From Planococcus beigongshangi (GTDB taxonomy: Bacteria; Bacillota; Bacilli; Bacillales_A; Planococcaceae): DNA of 64,000 bases. The stretch is taken from assembly GCF_016820495.1 (NCBI RefSeq), contig NZ_JADHDU010000004.1, forward strand, positions 62,001 through 126,000. Direction: 5' to 3'. The translations under genes were made by a program, and so were the position numbers. Position 1 is the stretch's first letter. Every line of letters starts with the position of its first letter. The notes under the pieces are model-generated. The model was not told the DNA's origin. It saw only the letters and a program-made list of their open reading frames with translations, and did no database searches. Shown here piece after piece: positions 34,101 through 43,986 of the stretch.

Positions 34101-35569
34101 CGGCAGACGGCAGTTATGAACTGACTGCTTATGAAGGTGAATATACAGTGAAAGTGGTGGCAAGCGGCTATCACGGCGCAGAAGCTGCAGTCGACATCCG
34201 CGATGGTGCTGCAGAACTGAATTTCGCACTTGAGCCATTCTACACGTATCCGGGCGGAGAAATCGGCTATGACGATGGAACTGCTGAAAACGCACGCGCT
34301 TATAATGATGCAGGCAATGCGTGGGCAGTGAAAATGTCTCTTCCGGATGGCAATGAATCCGGGATTGTCACTGACGGCGTATTCCGTTTCTGGGATACGG
34401 AATGGCCAGTACCAGGCGGCACGGCATTCTCAGTTGAAGTTTGGGATGCGACAGGCGCTGACGGAACTCCGGGCAAAATGCTCGCAGGACCGATCGAAGC
34501 GGAAGCTCTCCGTAACGGGGAATGGACCGTGGTAGATCTGTCTGAGCACAGTATTGCAGTTCAAGGCGATTTCTATATGGTTTACAGACAGACGTTTGCA
34601 AATCCGAATACGCCTGGTCTTGCAACAGATGAAAATGGCGAAAATGCTGCGAGAAGTTATCAGCAAGTCGGCGGTGCATGGGCTCCGACACCTGCAGCGG
34701 AAGGGAATTATATGATCCGTGCACGTGTCAGCTATGAAGTTCAGGCGCCGGTGATCGTGTCTCCTGAAACGGGATCGGTGACGAACGAAGCAACAGTGAC
34801 GGTGGAAGGAACAGCTTCACCGACTTCAACAATCGAGCTTCAGAACAACGGTGAAGAAGCGGGATCGGTTGAAGTTGACGCAAGCGGCACGTTCTCTATT
34901 CCGGCAGAACTGGAAGAAGGAACGAACGAATTGGTTGCTGTATCCATTTTGGATGGCCGGGAAACTGGTGCATCTGAAGCTGTTACCATTATATTGGATA
35001 CACTGGCACCAGCGCTCACGATCAGCAATCCGGCTGATGGGGACAAAACGAATCGCGAAACGGTGACAGTACAGGGAACGGTTGAAGATGCAAATCTTGA
35101 ATCCGTTACAGTAAACGGGCAGCAAGCGACAGTAGCAGACGGCAAGTATTCGAAACGCATCTTGCTCGATGAAGGTGCGAACGTGATTACGGTTGTGGCC
35201 ACCGATTCCGCAGGTAACGAAGCTTCTGAAACCGTTACATTGACAGCGAAATATACGGCTCCGACAATCGAAAACCTGACGCCAGCTGAAGATGTTCATC
35301 TGACGACAGGCAGAAGCGTTAAAATCGAGTTCAACGCAGAACCTGGATTGAAAGCGACATTCATGGTCCATATGCCGTTGACGAACCTGCCGGTCAATGC
35401 GACAGAATTGCCGATGATCGAACAGACAGATGGCCATTATGTAGGCTATTGGACTGTTCCTTATGGCACAGTTGCGAACGGTGCGGTGCTTGAAGTCAAA
35501 GCCAAAGACAATTTTGGCAATGAAGCACGCAAAGCTGCAGAAGGAAAACTTTACATTAATGTAGAGTAA
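31136..35569 (+). CDS. Secreted multidomain subtilase, bacillopeptidase F-like
   Basis: 1477 residues. Order: signal peptide (1-30), I9-type propeptide (~60-175), peptidase S8 domain (~195-505) with triad Asp221 (SIDTG), His267 (GHGTHV) and Ser445 (GTSMAGP), and a MAM/jelly-roll domain (~635-785, GYFEDFESAAAGW to GWYIDDV). Then come a Lys/Asp/Gly linker (~798-838), two carboxypeptidase-regulatory-like repeats (~880-1030), a beta domain, and two Ig-like repeats each starting near P-x(2)-G-x-V-T. It is an extracellular protease, like B. subtilis Bpr. There is no sorting signal. The start is TTG at 31136 with GGGAGG eight bases ahead. Confidence 0.93.
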   Translation: MNKKSSKKAFSVAASLLMTFSLVAPGLASAETANKLHRSAKDTSVTAPEKISDRLLTSFKDEEKVTFLVKFKEKADTKKVAESAKDSAKKAGLSSQKSLITQRSAVVSELKSTSMEEQQNVTQFLEQQVEAGKVEEFDSYFIVNGMAVTATKEIAEKIATFDEVEKVLANETRQLFTTKNKNAVTPESDVANVEWNVDRINAPETWDMGIDGSGTVVASIDTGVQWDHPALKEKYRGYNAATGEADHDFNWFDATAGQTTPYDDQGHGTHVTGTMVGGEPDGSNQVGVAPGAKWIGVKAFTASGGSDADLLEAAEWILAPTDSEGNTRVDLAPDVVNNSWGGGPGLDEWYRDVVINWRAAEIFPEFSAGNTTMTNPGGPGSVASPSNYPESFATGATDINDVVGSFSLRGPSPYGEIKPDISAPGVNIRSAVPGSGYEGGWNGTSMAGPAVSAVAAMLRQVNADLTVDEMEQILLDTATPLTDANYPESPNHAYGYGLVDAYAAVSSILDGIGKLEGQVTKQGEDNEAPVFEHAAPAETYAGMDLELTISVTDNISVSSVVLNYEDENGNPQSIDAARKSGDFKSGEFAAIVPGEAIGGQSFTYNWIINDFGNNEVESEDYTIEVKPAITIGYFEDFESAAAGWTSFGDNNSWELGAPASGPGNAASGENVYATNLAGTYDSGMNATLVMPPVDLPEGNSYLQFKHWHSFEESSSGTAWDYGHVFISTDREQWEQLQMFQGETGDWASEEIDLTAYSGQRVYLGFNAYSDGSVVRDGWYIDDVALADISQTGKASVNKGKGKDKDKDKDKDKDKDKGKGKGKGKGKGNKNGNNGNNGKSNGIGLGLVKDKGADSLKDPVDPTKIHPTVPVKEELPAVETPINPTLLPLGARVSVLESGRSVYSNPADGSYSLSHSPGDFTVKAEAYGFQSEEQAVTIEADATTRANFTLEEVTQNTVSGTITDEATGEGIEGATVMLVEDANITPVQTAADGSYELTAYEGEYTVKVVASGYHGAEAAVDIRDGAAELNFALEPFYTYPGGEIGYDDGTAENARAYNDAGNAWAVKMSLPDGNESGIVTDGVFRFWDTEWPVPGGTAFSVEVWDATGADGTPGKMLAGPIEAEALRNGEWTVVDLSEHSIAVQGDFYMVYRQTFANPNTPGLATDENGENAARSYQQVGGAWAPTPAAEGNYMIRARVSYEVQAPVIVSPETGSVTNEATVTVEGTASPTSTIELQNNGEEAGSVEVDASGTFSIPAELEEGTNELVAVSILDGRETGASEAVTIILDTLAPALTISNPADGDKTNRETVTVQGTVEDANLESVTVNGQQATVADGKYSKRILLDEGANVITVVATDSAGNEASETVTLTAKYTAPTIENLTPAEDVHLTTGRSVKIEFNAEPGLKATFMVHMPLTNLPVNATELPMIEQTDGHYVGYWTVPYGTVANGAVLEVKAKDNFGNEARKAAEGKLYINVE
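33528..33650 (+). repeat. Six-base minisatellite inside the subtilase gene
   Basis: AAAGAC/AAAGAT units turn into AAAGGC units, giving Lys-Asp then Lys-Gly repeats and ending in Asn-Gly-rich sequence. Units of six bases keep the frame when copy number changes, so linker length can vary between strains. Confidence 0.85.
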
Positions 35570-35578
35570 GGAAAGCGG

Positions 35579-35612
35579 ATGCCCGGGAGAGGCTGTTTCT
35601 CCCGGGCATCTC
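35579..35612 (+). terminator. Terminator after the subtilase gene
   Basis: ATGCCCGGGAGA pairs perfectly with TCTCCCGGGCAT around seven bases; only a short T-rich tail follows. Confidence 0.82.
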
Positions 35613-35737
35613 TTTGGTTTATCAGGATCCAGGGCACCAGAGTCTGTACACGCCTTAGAATTCGAAATATTTTTTTAATTTCATAACGCTTGAAAGATAA
35701 AAAGCACATGCTATAATTGGACCATTCTAAAATAATA

Positions 35738-37888
<2,151 letters not shown>

Positions 37889-37889
<1 letters not shown>

Positions 37890-37935
37890 AAAAAGACTCC
37901 AAACCAGCGATATTACGCTGGTTTGGAGTCTTTTT
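37889..37935. terminator. Bidirectional terminator
   Basis: A 20-bp perfect stem runs from AAAAAGACTCCAAACC into CAGCG, with a 5-base loop and T on the plus side. It lies between pbuX (+) and the esterase gene (-). Confidence 0.95.
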
Positions 37936-38929
37936 ATCTGCTTTTTATAGAAAGGAAATTCAAGGTTCTGCGCAGTGTTTCCTGGGCATCCAGTGTGTCG
38001 AGCGCATATTGGAATTCATGTTGAAGGTTTTTGCCGGTCCCTTCAAAGAACATTGTTTCCACCGCCGCACCCTGTGCCCTGATTGCGCCGGCAAGTTCCA
38101 CTGACTGGGAAGCCAGTGGATCTCCATCTCCGACAGCGATAAAACTGTCGGGGAAATCCGGCATGACCTGCTGGACAATCGATAATTCCTGGATGCGCGC
38201 AAATTTTTCGAAGTCAACTGTACCCGTATAGGTGTTTAAAAAGTATTCGATATTCGGAAATCCGGTTGCTGCCACTGTTTCCATATTATACAATCCGCAG
38301 AACAGCAGAGCGCCGCGTAATTTATCGGATTCGATTGCGGGCTGGATGCCCATGTCCTCAGCCAGTCCCCCGTTGGATAAAACAGCGCTGAGTTGGCTTG
38401 CTATATGGGCTCCGGCAGAGTCGCCGCCGATAAAGACGCGGTCCATATCGCCTCCGAATTCTGACGCGTGCTCCGTTAAATAATTCAATGCGGCATTTGC
38501 CTGGACGACCGGACCCGGATACAGCTGTTCTGGCGCCAGGCCGTAATCCATATTGGCGACGACATACCCGTCATGGGCAAGCGTCATCGCATAATCTCGG
38601 CGGCTGTCTTTTGAGCCTCCGACAAAACCGCCCCCGTGGATCCATAGGATGACCGGCACGGAATCATCCAATTCAGCCGGCATGTAAATATCAAGGAGGG
38701 CACCGGAACTTTCTTCATAGACGATATCGGCAATCACCACTACCTCGGCTCTTATTTCATCTATATGAGGTGGAGGCGCAAATACAGCCGAACTGCCTGG
38801 CTCCCGCGATGCCTCGGCATCTGCAGATGTCAGTAATTCGATTGTTGAAATAACGGCCATCACCAATAAACCGATGAGGATCGGGTAAATCCATATCTTA
38901 TTCCGCAAAAATCTATTGGATTTATTCAT
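37934..38929 (-). CDS. Membrane-anchored alpha/beta hydrolase, HSL-type esterase
   Basis: About 331 residues. An N-terminal membrane anchor (WIYPILIGLLVMAVISTIEL) is followed by an extracytoplasmic alpha/beta hydrolase. The oxyanion motif is WIHGGGFVGGS (~residue 98), the nucleophile is Ser in GGDSAGAHIA (~171), and His lies in NLQHEFQY near the end. This pattern is that of BD-FAE/HSL-like carboxylesterases. The substrate is unknown. ATG at 38929 is preceded by AGGATG at seven bases; the frame also offers ATG three codons earlier. Confidence 0.83.
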   Translation of the reverse strand: MNKSNRFLRNKIWIYPILIGLLVMAVISTIELLTSADAEASREPGSSAVFAPPPHIDEIRAEVVVIADIVYEESSGALLDIYMPAELDDSVPVILWIHGGGFVGGSKDSRRDYAMTLAHDGYVVANMDYGLAPEQLYPGPVVQANAALNYLTEHASEFGGDMDRVFIGGDSAGAHIASQLSAVLSNGGLAEDMGIQPAIESDKLRGALLFCGLYNMETVAATGFPNIEYFLNTYTGTVDFEKFARIQELSIVQQVMPDFPDSFIAVGDGDPLASQSVELAGAIRAQGAAVETMFFEGTGKNLQHEFQYALDTLDAQETLRRTLNFLSIKSR

Positions 38930-39116
38930 AAAGCACATCCTGACGTCATTTATGGTAATTCCAGGTTAGTAACATCATCCTAGCTGTAATGATTGTCATA
39001 AAGAAAGAGTCTATCTGCCCAAATCCTGTAATATTCGTATTTCACGGGATTATACAATCAAATGGAGGCAGAATTGGGTATGGTTTAGTTAAAGATTGAA
39101 ATCGGGGGGACTTCCT

Positions 39117-39827
39117 ATGTTCGGTTTAGCAGACTTAATCTCTTTAATCATCTCGGCCTTCATCATTCTTCCGATTGTCATTTTCCTGAGGGAGAGCGGA
39201 TATGTCCTGGTCAGTTTGGTGCTTGGGGTGAAAAATCCCAGGCTGACGTTGGGATCCGGCCCGAGGATCGTAAAAATCGGGATGTTCGATATTCGGAAAT
39301 ATTATCACCTGTACAGCTGGTTTTCGTATGATTCTTTGAAAAGGGAAGGGAAATTTGCATATGTCATGCTGTATGCGGGCCCCATCTTAGTGAATCTGGT
39401 CGTAGCACTGATTATAAACGCTATGCTGGCGAATGATTTGATCCAGGAATATGTGACGTTCTGGGATCGATTCATTTTTTACGCTTTCTATTATGTGCTC
39501 TTTGATATCGTTCCGATGAAAACGGCGAATGGCAAACCGAATAACGGGCTGATCATCTATGAAATGCTGCGCTATGGCAGAAGGACTGATTATAATGACG
39601 AACCTTTCATTCCCGGAACGTCAGAAGTGGAAGAAGAATACCAGGAAGAAATGGAGAAAATAGAAGAACTGAAAGAACGCCAAAAAGAGGAAGCGGAAGA
39701 GAACGCGGATACTAAAAAAGAAGAGAAGGAGAAAAAAGCTGAAATCGAAAAATCCAGAAATGAAGAACTGGAAGAGCTGGACCGGGTATTGGAGCAGGAG
39801 AAAGCGGAGCAGGAAGACAGAAGCTGA
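39117..39827 (+). CDS. Catalytically dead site-2-protease (M50) homologue with coiled-coil tail
   Basis: About 236 residues. The layout follows M50 intramembrane proteases. A first helix (LISAFIILPIVIFL) leads into LRESGYVLVSLVLGVKNPRL where proteases have HExxH; here it is RESGY, so both zinc His are gone. GSGPRI matches the conserved GFGP stretch. The second zinc motif, normally N-x-x-P-x-x-x-x-D-G, appears as DIVPMKTANGKPNNG. The last 80 residues are charged coiled coil. I infer a non-proteolytic membrane adaptor. ATG at 39117 has GGGGGGA six bases ahead. Single gene. Confidence 0.7.
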   Translation: MFGLADLISLIISAFIILPIVIFLRESGYVLVSLVLGVKNPRLTLGSGPRIVKIGMFDIRKYYHLYSWFSYDSLKREGKFAYVMLYAGPILVNLVVALIINAMLANDLIQEYVTFWDRFIFYAFYYVLFDIVPMKTANGKPNNGLIIYEMLRYGRRTDYNDEPFIPGTSEVEEEYQEEMEKIEELKERQKEEAEENADTKKEEKEKKAEIEKSRNEELEELDRVLEQEKAEQEDRS

Positions 39828-39929
39828 ATAGCAACTGCGGGTTTATTGGCGGACCGGCTTCTGGGATTCGCGGCATCAACCTGTTAAAATGGAAGGTATC
39901 AAAAGTGCCAGCTGAAGGAGCGGATAAAA

Positions 39930-40871
39930 GTGAGTAAACGAATTAGTGGAATCCATCATATTACAGCCATCGTCGGCAATGCGCAGGAGAACGTCGATTT
40001 CTATGCGGGCGTTTTAGGCCTGCGCTTAGCGAAGAAAACGGTGAATTTTGATGATCCGGGAACGTATCATCTCTATTTTGGAAATGAAGAAGGGGAGCCC
40101 GGCACGATTATGACCTTTTTCCCGTGGGGCAATGCGTACCGCGGAAAAATTGGTGATGGACAGGTAGGGGTCACAGCTTTTGCGATTCCAGACAACAGTC
40201 TGGAATTCTGGAAAGAACGGCTCAATAAATTCGGCGTCCCATTCACCGAAAGCGAAAGGTTCAACGAAAAGTACATCGGCTTCGAAGATCCGCACGGGTT
40301 GCTTTTGGAATTGGTTGAGAGGACGCCGGGTAAAAACAGCTCTTGGGAATTCGGCGACATCACTGCAGAAACCGCCATCAAAGGGTTTGCGGGAGCGCTT
40401 CTTTTTTCGGCCAATGCCGAAAAGACCGGCGAATTGCTCGAATCGGTGATGGGGTTAGAAAAAATGGGCCAGGAAGGCAATGTTGCCCGTTATCAGTCGC
40501 CGGCTGCTATCGGCAATATTGTAGAAGTGATGACGGAGCGGCAAGGCATCGGGCAGATGGGGGTCGGAACGGTGCATCATATTGCCTGGCGCGCTGAAGA
40601 CGATGCCGATCAGCTGGCATGGAAAGAAAAGATTGAAAACTGGCGACTCGGCGTGACGCCTGTCCAGGACCGTAATTATTTCAATTCGATCTATTTCCGC
40701 GAGTACGGGGAAATTCTCTTTGAAATCGCCACCGATCCGCCGGGTTTCACCATTGATGAGCCGCTCGACTCACTGGGGCAGGAGCTGAAGCTTCCACCGC
40801 AATATGAATCCGTCCGCAAAAGGCTGACGCAGGAATTGCCGAGGGTGCAGGTAAGGGATTTGGATAAGTGA
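39930..40871 (+). CDS. Ring-cleaving dioxygenase, VOC superfamily (MhqO/MhqA-like)
   Basis: 313 residues made of two vicinal-oxygen-chelate modules. The first starts GIHHITAIVGNAQENVDFYA and ends with the metal Glu in GLLLELVER. The second has VHHIAWRAEDD and a terminal Glu in EILFEIATD. The two His and Glu form an Fe(II) site. B. subtilis MhqA, MhqE and MhqO act in quinone and catechol detoxification under MhqR. No mhq regulator or azoreductase is adjacent. The start is GTG at 39930 with GAAGGAG ten bases ahead. Confidence 0.88.
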   Translation: MSKRISGIHHITAIVGNAQENVDFYAGVLGLRLAKKTVNFDDPGTYHLYFGNEEGEPGTIMTFFPWGNAYRGKIGDGQVGVTAFAIPDNSLEFWKERLNKFGVPFTESERFNEKYIGFEDPHGLLLELVERTPGKNSSWEFGDITAETAIKGFAGALLFSANAEKTGELLESVMGLEKMGQEGNVARYQSPAAIGNIVEVMTERQGIGQMGVGTVHHIAWRAEDDADQLAWKEKIENWRLGVTPVQDRNYFNSIYFREYGEILFEIATDPPGFTIDEPLDSLGQELKLPPQYESVRKRLTQELPRVQVRDLDK

Positions 40872-40884
40872 TAAAAATCAAAAT

Positions 40885-41044
40885 CAATATTGCGCAAAGC
40901 AGCTTCGCTAACTTCGTCGATCAGAATGAAGTGGCAGTCGGCGACTCCTGCAGGATATAGAGCTAGTCCTGAGACCCCGCAGTGAGCGAAGCGAGCGAGG
41001 AGGCTCAGGCAGCTCCCTGCGGAAAGCGTCCGACTGCAACGGAA
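40885..41044. repeat. Bacillales-type dispersed hairpin repeat
   Basis: Between convergent genes. GCAGTCGG (40934) pairs with CCGACTGC (ending 41037), CCTGAG with CTCAGG, and CTCCTGCAGG with CCCTGCGGA. The whole block of about 108 bases can fold on itself. The string with GACTCCTGC, GAGACCCCGCAG, GAGGAGGCTCAGG and GCGGAAAGCGTC resembles a repeat I know from many Bacillaceae intergenic regions. Just before it, CAATATTGCGCAAAGCAGC resembles the left end of the composite repeat at 15165. Confidence 0.75.
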
Positions 41045-41076
41045 TGATTGAAGCAGAAATTTTTCTCAACTAACCA

Positions 41077-41116
41077 GAAAGGAGCCCCGGATTCTATCCG
41101 CGGCTCCTTCTTTTAT
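41077..41116. terminator. Bidirectional terminator
   Basis: AAGGAGCC-C-CGGAT pairs with ATCCG-C-GGCTCCTT. It is followed by CTTTTA on the plus side and serves the convergent dioxygenase and putB genes. Confidence 0.85.
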
Positions 41117-41121
41117 TCGCT

Positions 41122-42030
41122 TTATTTTGATACCATGCTGCGCAGGGCAAGATTGATATTCTGCGGGCGCTCGGCAAGTCTTCTCATATAATAGCCGTAC
41201 CAGTCTTCACCGAAAGGCACGTAAGTTGTAAATGCATATCCTTCGTCCGCCAGCTCTTTCTGCATTTCCGTCCGGAAACCGTAAAGCATCTGGAATTCGA
41301 AGCGGTCGCGCGGAATATCGTTTTCTTCCACGAACTTCTTCACATCATTGATGATGTGGTGATCGTGCGTCGCGATGGAAGTAAACGCTTTCCCCTGAAG
41401 GCGAAGTTTGATCAATTTCAAGTAATTATCATCGATGTCCTGTTTGCTTTGAAGGGATACATCCGGAATTTCTTTATAAGCCCCTTTTACAAGGCGCAGA
41501 CGGACATCCTGAAGACGGTCAAGATCTTTTTCTGAACGATACAGGTAAGCCTGGATCACTGTCCCGATATTCGGGTAATCTTTCCGCAGTTCAAGCAATA
41601 GATCGAGCGTTTGCTGCAGATGTGCGTAATCCTCCATATCCAGGTTGATGAAGATGTCGTAATTTGCAGCTGCCTGTGCGATTTCACGCATGTTTTGGAG
41701 GCAGAACTCATAATCCACATCAAGGCCGATCTGTGTAAGCTTGATCGACATATGGGCATTTACGCCGTTTGCCTGAATAGCTTCTATTGTGTGCAGGATA
41801 TTCTCTTTGGCGGCAGTCGCTTCTTCTCTGCTGTAGACGAATTCTCCCAGGTTGTCGATTGTTGCGCTGATTCCCATACTGTTTAATTCTTTAACCGATT
41901 TCATCATGCTATCAATATCAGTGCCGGCTACCACTTTTCCGGCCCCCAGTTTTAAACCCCATTTTTTTGCACCTGTGTTCAACAATTGGTTTTTGGATAA
42001 AGCAATAAAAAAGTCCCTTGTTACACCCAC
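41122..42030 (-). CDS. putB: Proline dehydrogenase, PutB type
   Basis: 302 residues, the typical length of the small Gram-positive FAD proline dehydrogenase. Barrel motifs include INLDMEDYAH (~residue 135), RLRLVKGAYKE (~178), ATHDHHII (~220), FEFQMLYGFR (~247) and YMRRLAERP near the C-terminus. It oxidises proline to pyrroline-5-carboxylate; the partner dehydrogenase is not in the window. The start is GTG at 42030, with AGGAGG seven bases ahead. The frame extends upstream to 42141, but that part is translated repeat DNA. Confidence 0.93.
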   Translation of the reverse strand: MGVTRDFFIALSKNQLLNTGAKKWGLKLGAGKVVAGTDIDSMMKSVKELNSMGISATIDNLGEFVYSREEATAAKENILHTIEAIQANGVNAHMSIKLTQIGLDVDYEFCLQNMREIAQAAANYDIFINLDMEDYAHLQQTLDLLLELRKDYPNIGTVIQAYLYRSEKDLDRLQDVRLRLVKGAYKEIPDVSLQSKQDIDDNYLKLIKLRLQGKAFTSIATHDHHIINDVKKFVEENDIPRDRFEFQMLYGFRTEMQKELADEGYAFTTYVPFGEDWYGYYMRRLAERPQNINLALRSMVSK

Positions 42031-42064
42031 TCTGTTTCCTCCTATACTATCAAACGATTCTATA

Positions 42065-42192
42065 TATCCCGTATTACGGCCAGTAGACTCAAGCTTCTTC
42101 AAGCGGAAGGCCAGCTGACCATAAAAACCCGATTGGATCAACTAACATTCGGCGGGATGCAGAATCCCTGCTGAATGAAGTTTCTCTTTATC
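42065..42192 (-). repeat. Dispersed structured repeat, copy 2 (leader of putB)
   Basis: Counterpart of 7351-7482, in the same orientation relative to a minus-strand gene. On that strand CATTCAGCAGGGAT pairs with ATCCCGCCGAATG, and CCGTAATACGG forms a small hairpin shortly before the putB ribosome-binding site. Differences from copy 1 often keep pairing in the stem. The further upstream part, 42193-42463, is AT-rich and holds no gene I can support. Confidence 0.7.
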
Positions 42193-42463
42193 CTGTAAAA
42201 CTGGTAGATTGGTCAAAAAAAGAATCAGCTTCCCTCGTGTAAGCCAAGGGAAACCTGGAAGAAACACGCTTTGCGCCTGTATCCCCAATTTATTATATAT
42301 GATTGTTTGAAGTCAGCATATCATTAACTTAACAAAATTTAAAACTATTCTCTTTAAATAAATTATTTTAATGTCTTTTTTTAGTCGGAGACAGTTTCAG
42401 CTTAGTCTGAAAGGTGTAGAATAGTTAACAACTCAGCACTTTAACTCGAAGGGAAGAGGTTCT

Positions 42464-43873
42464 ATGAAAGATATCGCAGCAAAAGGTTTTATTGTTTCGG
42501 TATCGCTTTACGCCATTCTGCATTTTTTCACTTACTTCTATTATAATAGCGTGCTGATCGAAGTTCTTTCCGTACTGGGATTGCTGACGCTTGTATTCGG
42601 GCTGCTCCAGCTGCGGGGCAGCAAATTGCAGTTGCCGATTTTCCTGTCGTCCATTGCGGTAACGATCCTTGTGATGTCAGGCGATCCGCTGATCGGCAGC
42701 CTGGCTGATGGCTTTTTGCAGATGCGGAGCCTGATTTCGCTGTTGCTGGTCGTGCCGATGATCAGCTGGGTGCTCAGTGAAGAACCCTATATTGATGAAA
42801 TCATGAGTTTTGGCCATAAATTTCTCAATGAAAGCCGGAAGTTCTATGTGGGATTGACGGGAATGACGCAGATTATTTCGCATTTCCTGTTATTCGGGGC
42901 GGTGCCGATGATGTACAGTTTCATCGATTCATTCCTGAAGGAGCATAAAAGCGCAGCATGGGAGCAGTTCAAAGGAACCGCTATTTTACGCGGTTTTGCG
43001 CTGTCCACTTTGTGGGTCATCAGCATCCCGAGTTTCATCTTTGCGGTTGAAGCGCTCGGGGCCACCTTATGGAAATCGGTAATTTACGGATTTACTGCAG
43101 CGGTCGGCGGCAGTTTGCTGGCTGCGTTTTTCGCTTATCGGGAGGAACGGAGGAGCGGGGAAGATTTTTCTGCGGTACTGCGGACGGAAATTGCTTTGGC
43201 AATGAAGAAATCCCGTAATATCGGGAAGTGGAACCGGGATGTAGCGGAATTTGCCTTGCTTTTCATTTCATTGTTCGGCACAATTTTCATCATCCATGAA
43301 GTATGGGGTATCGATTTCCTGGTGACGATTCCGTTGGTGATCCTCGTTTGGACGTTCGTTTACTTCCTGCTGAAAAAACGTACGGAAAATTACTTGGCTA
43401 ATGGCAGGAAGTATATTTCAGGTTCGATTCCGAAGCAGGCTCAGCAAGTCAGTATTCTTATGTCTGCGGGTTTGATGATCTACGCGCTGAATAAATCGGA
43501 AACGGGAAATTACGTCATCGGGGCAATGAATGAGCTGACTGAGGTCGTTCCGTTCCTGAATATCCTGTTTTTATTGCCGTTTCTCCTCATTTTCCTCGGG
43601 TTTATCGGTTTGGGGCCGTTGCCGGTCATCGTTCTCGTAACCGGTATTTTAGAAGGGGCCAATCTGCCTTATTCACCCGAATTGGTCGTTCTTGCCGTGA
43701 CATCAGGCAGTGTCATTTCCATTATGCTGTCGCCGTTCCTTATGCCTGTCATTATTCTGAGCAGTATGAACGGATTAAAAGGGATTCGAAATGGCTTCCG
43801 TTTCAATTGGAAATACGCCATCGCTTTTTATCTCATGACACAAGTTTTCATCCAGGCGAGTCTCTTATTTTAA
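42464..43873 (+). CDS. Polytopic membrane protein, possible ion or organic-acid transporter
   Basis: 469 residues with about 11-12 membrane helices and a cytoplasmic stretch near residues 220-255. Hairpin-like elements LTGMTQIISHFLLFGAVPMM and SGSVISIMLSPFLMPVIILS lie in the two halves, suggesting an inverted-repeat fold as in ion-transporter (IT) superfamily carriers such as DcuC or NhaD types. I do not recognise the exact family. AACTCGAAGGGAAGAGG precedes ATG. Single gene with its own terminator. Confidence 0.65.
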   Translation: MKDIAAKGFIVSVSLYAILHFFTYFYYNSVLIEVLSVLGLLTLVFGLLQLRGSKLQLPIFLSSIAVTILVMSGDPLIGSLADGFLQMRSLISLLLVVPMISWVLSEEPYIDEIMSFGHKFLNESRKFYVGLTGMTQIISHFLLFGAVPMMYSFIDSFLKEHKSAAWEQFKGTAILRGFALSTLWVISIPSFIFAVEALGATLWKSVIYGFTAAVGGSLLAAFFAYREERRSGEDFSAVLRTEIALAMKKSRNIGKWNRDVAEFALLFISLFGTIFIIHEVWGIDFLVTIPLVILVWTFVYFLLKKRTENYLANGRKYISGSIPKQAQQVSILMSAGLMIYALNKSETGNYVIGAMNELTEVVPFLNILFLLPFLLIFLGFIGLGPLPVIVLVTGILEGANLPYSPELVVLAVTSGSVISIMLSPFLMPVIILSSMNGLKGIRNGFRFNWKYAIAFYLMTQVFIQASLLF

Positions 43874-43896
43874 CCACCCGCAGCAGGGTGGTTTTT
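43872..43896 (+). terminator. Terminator
   Basis: AACCACCC pairs with GGGTGGTT, loop GCAGCA, then TTT; the stop codon overlaps the stem. Confidence 0.85.
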
Positions 43897-43986
43897 CATT
43901 GGCTAAGGGCTGCGGGGTTTGGTAGGCTGTAGATAATGACGGCCGGTTTTCAGCAAGAGCCGGCGATGATGAAAGGGGGGATTGGT

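Noticed and set aside
34826..35437. 203-codon minus-strand frame within the subtilase gene
   Set aside because: Cys- and Arg-rich antisense of Ig-like repeats; shadow of a real coding frame.
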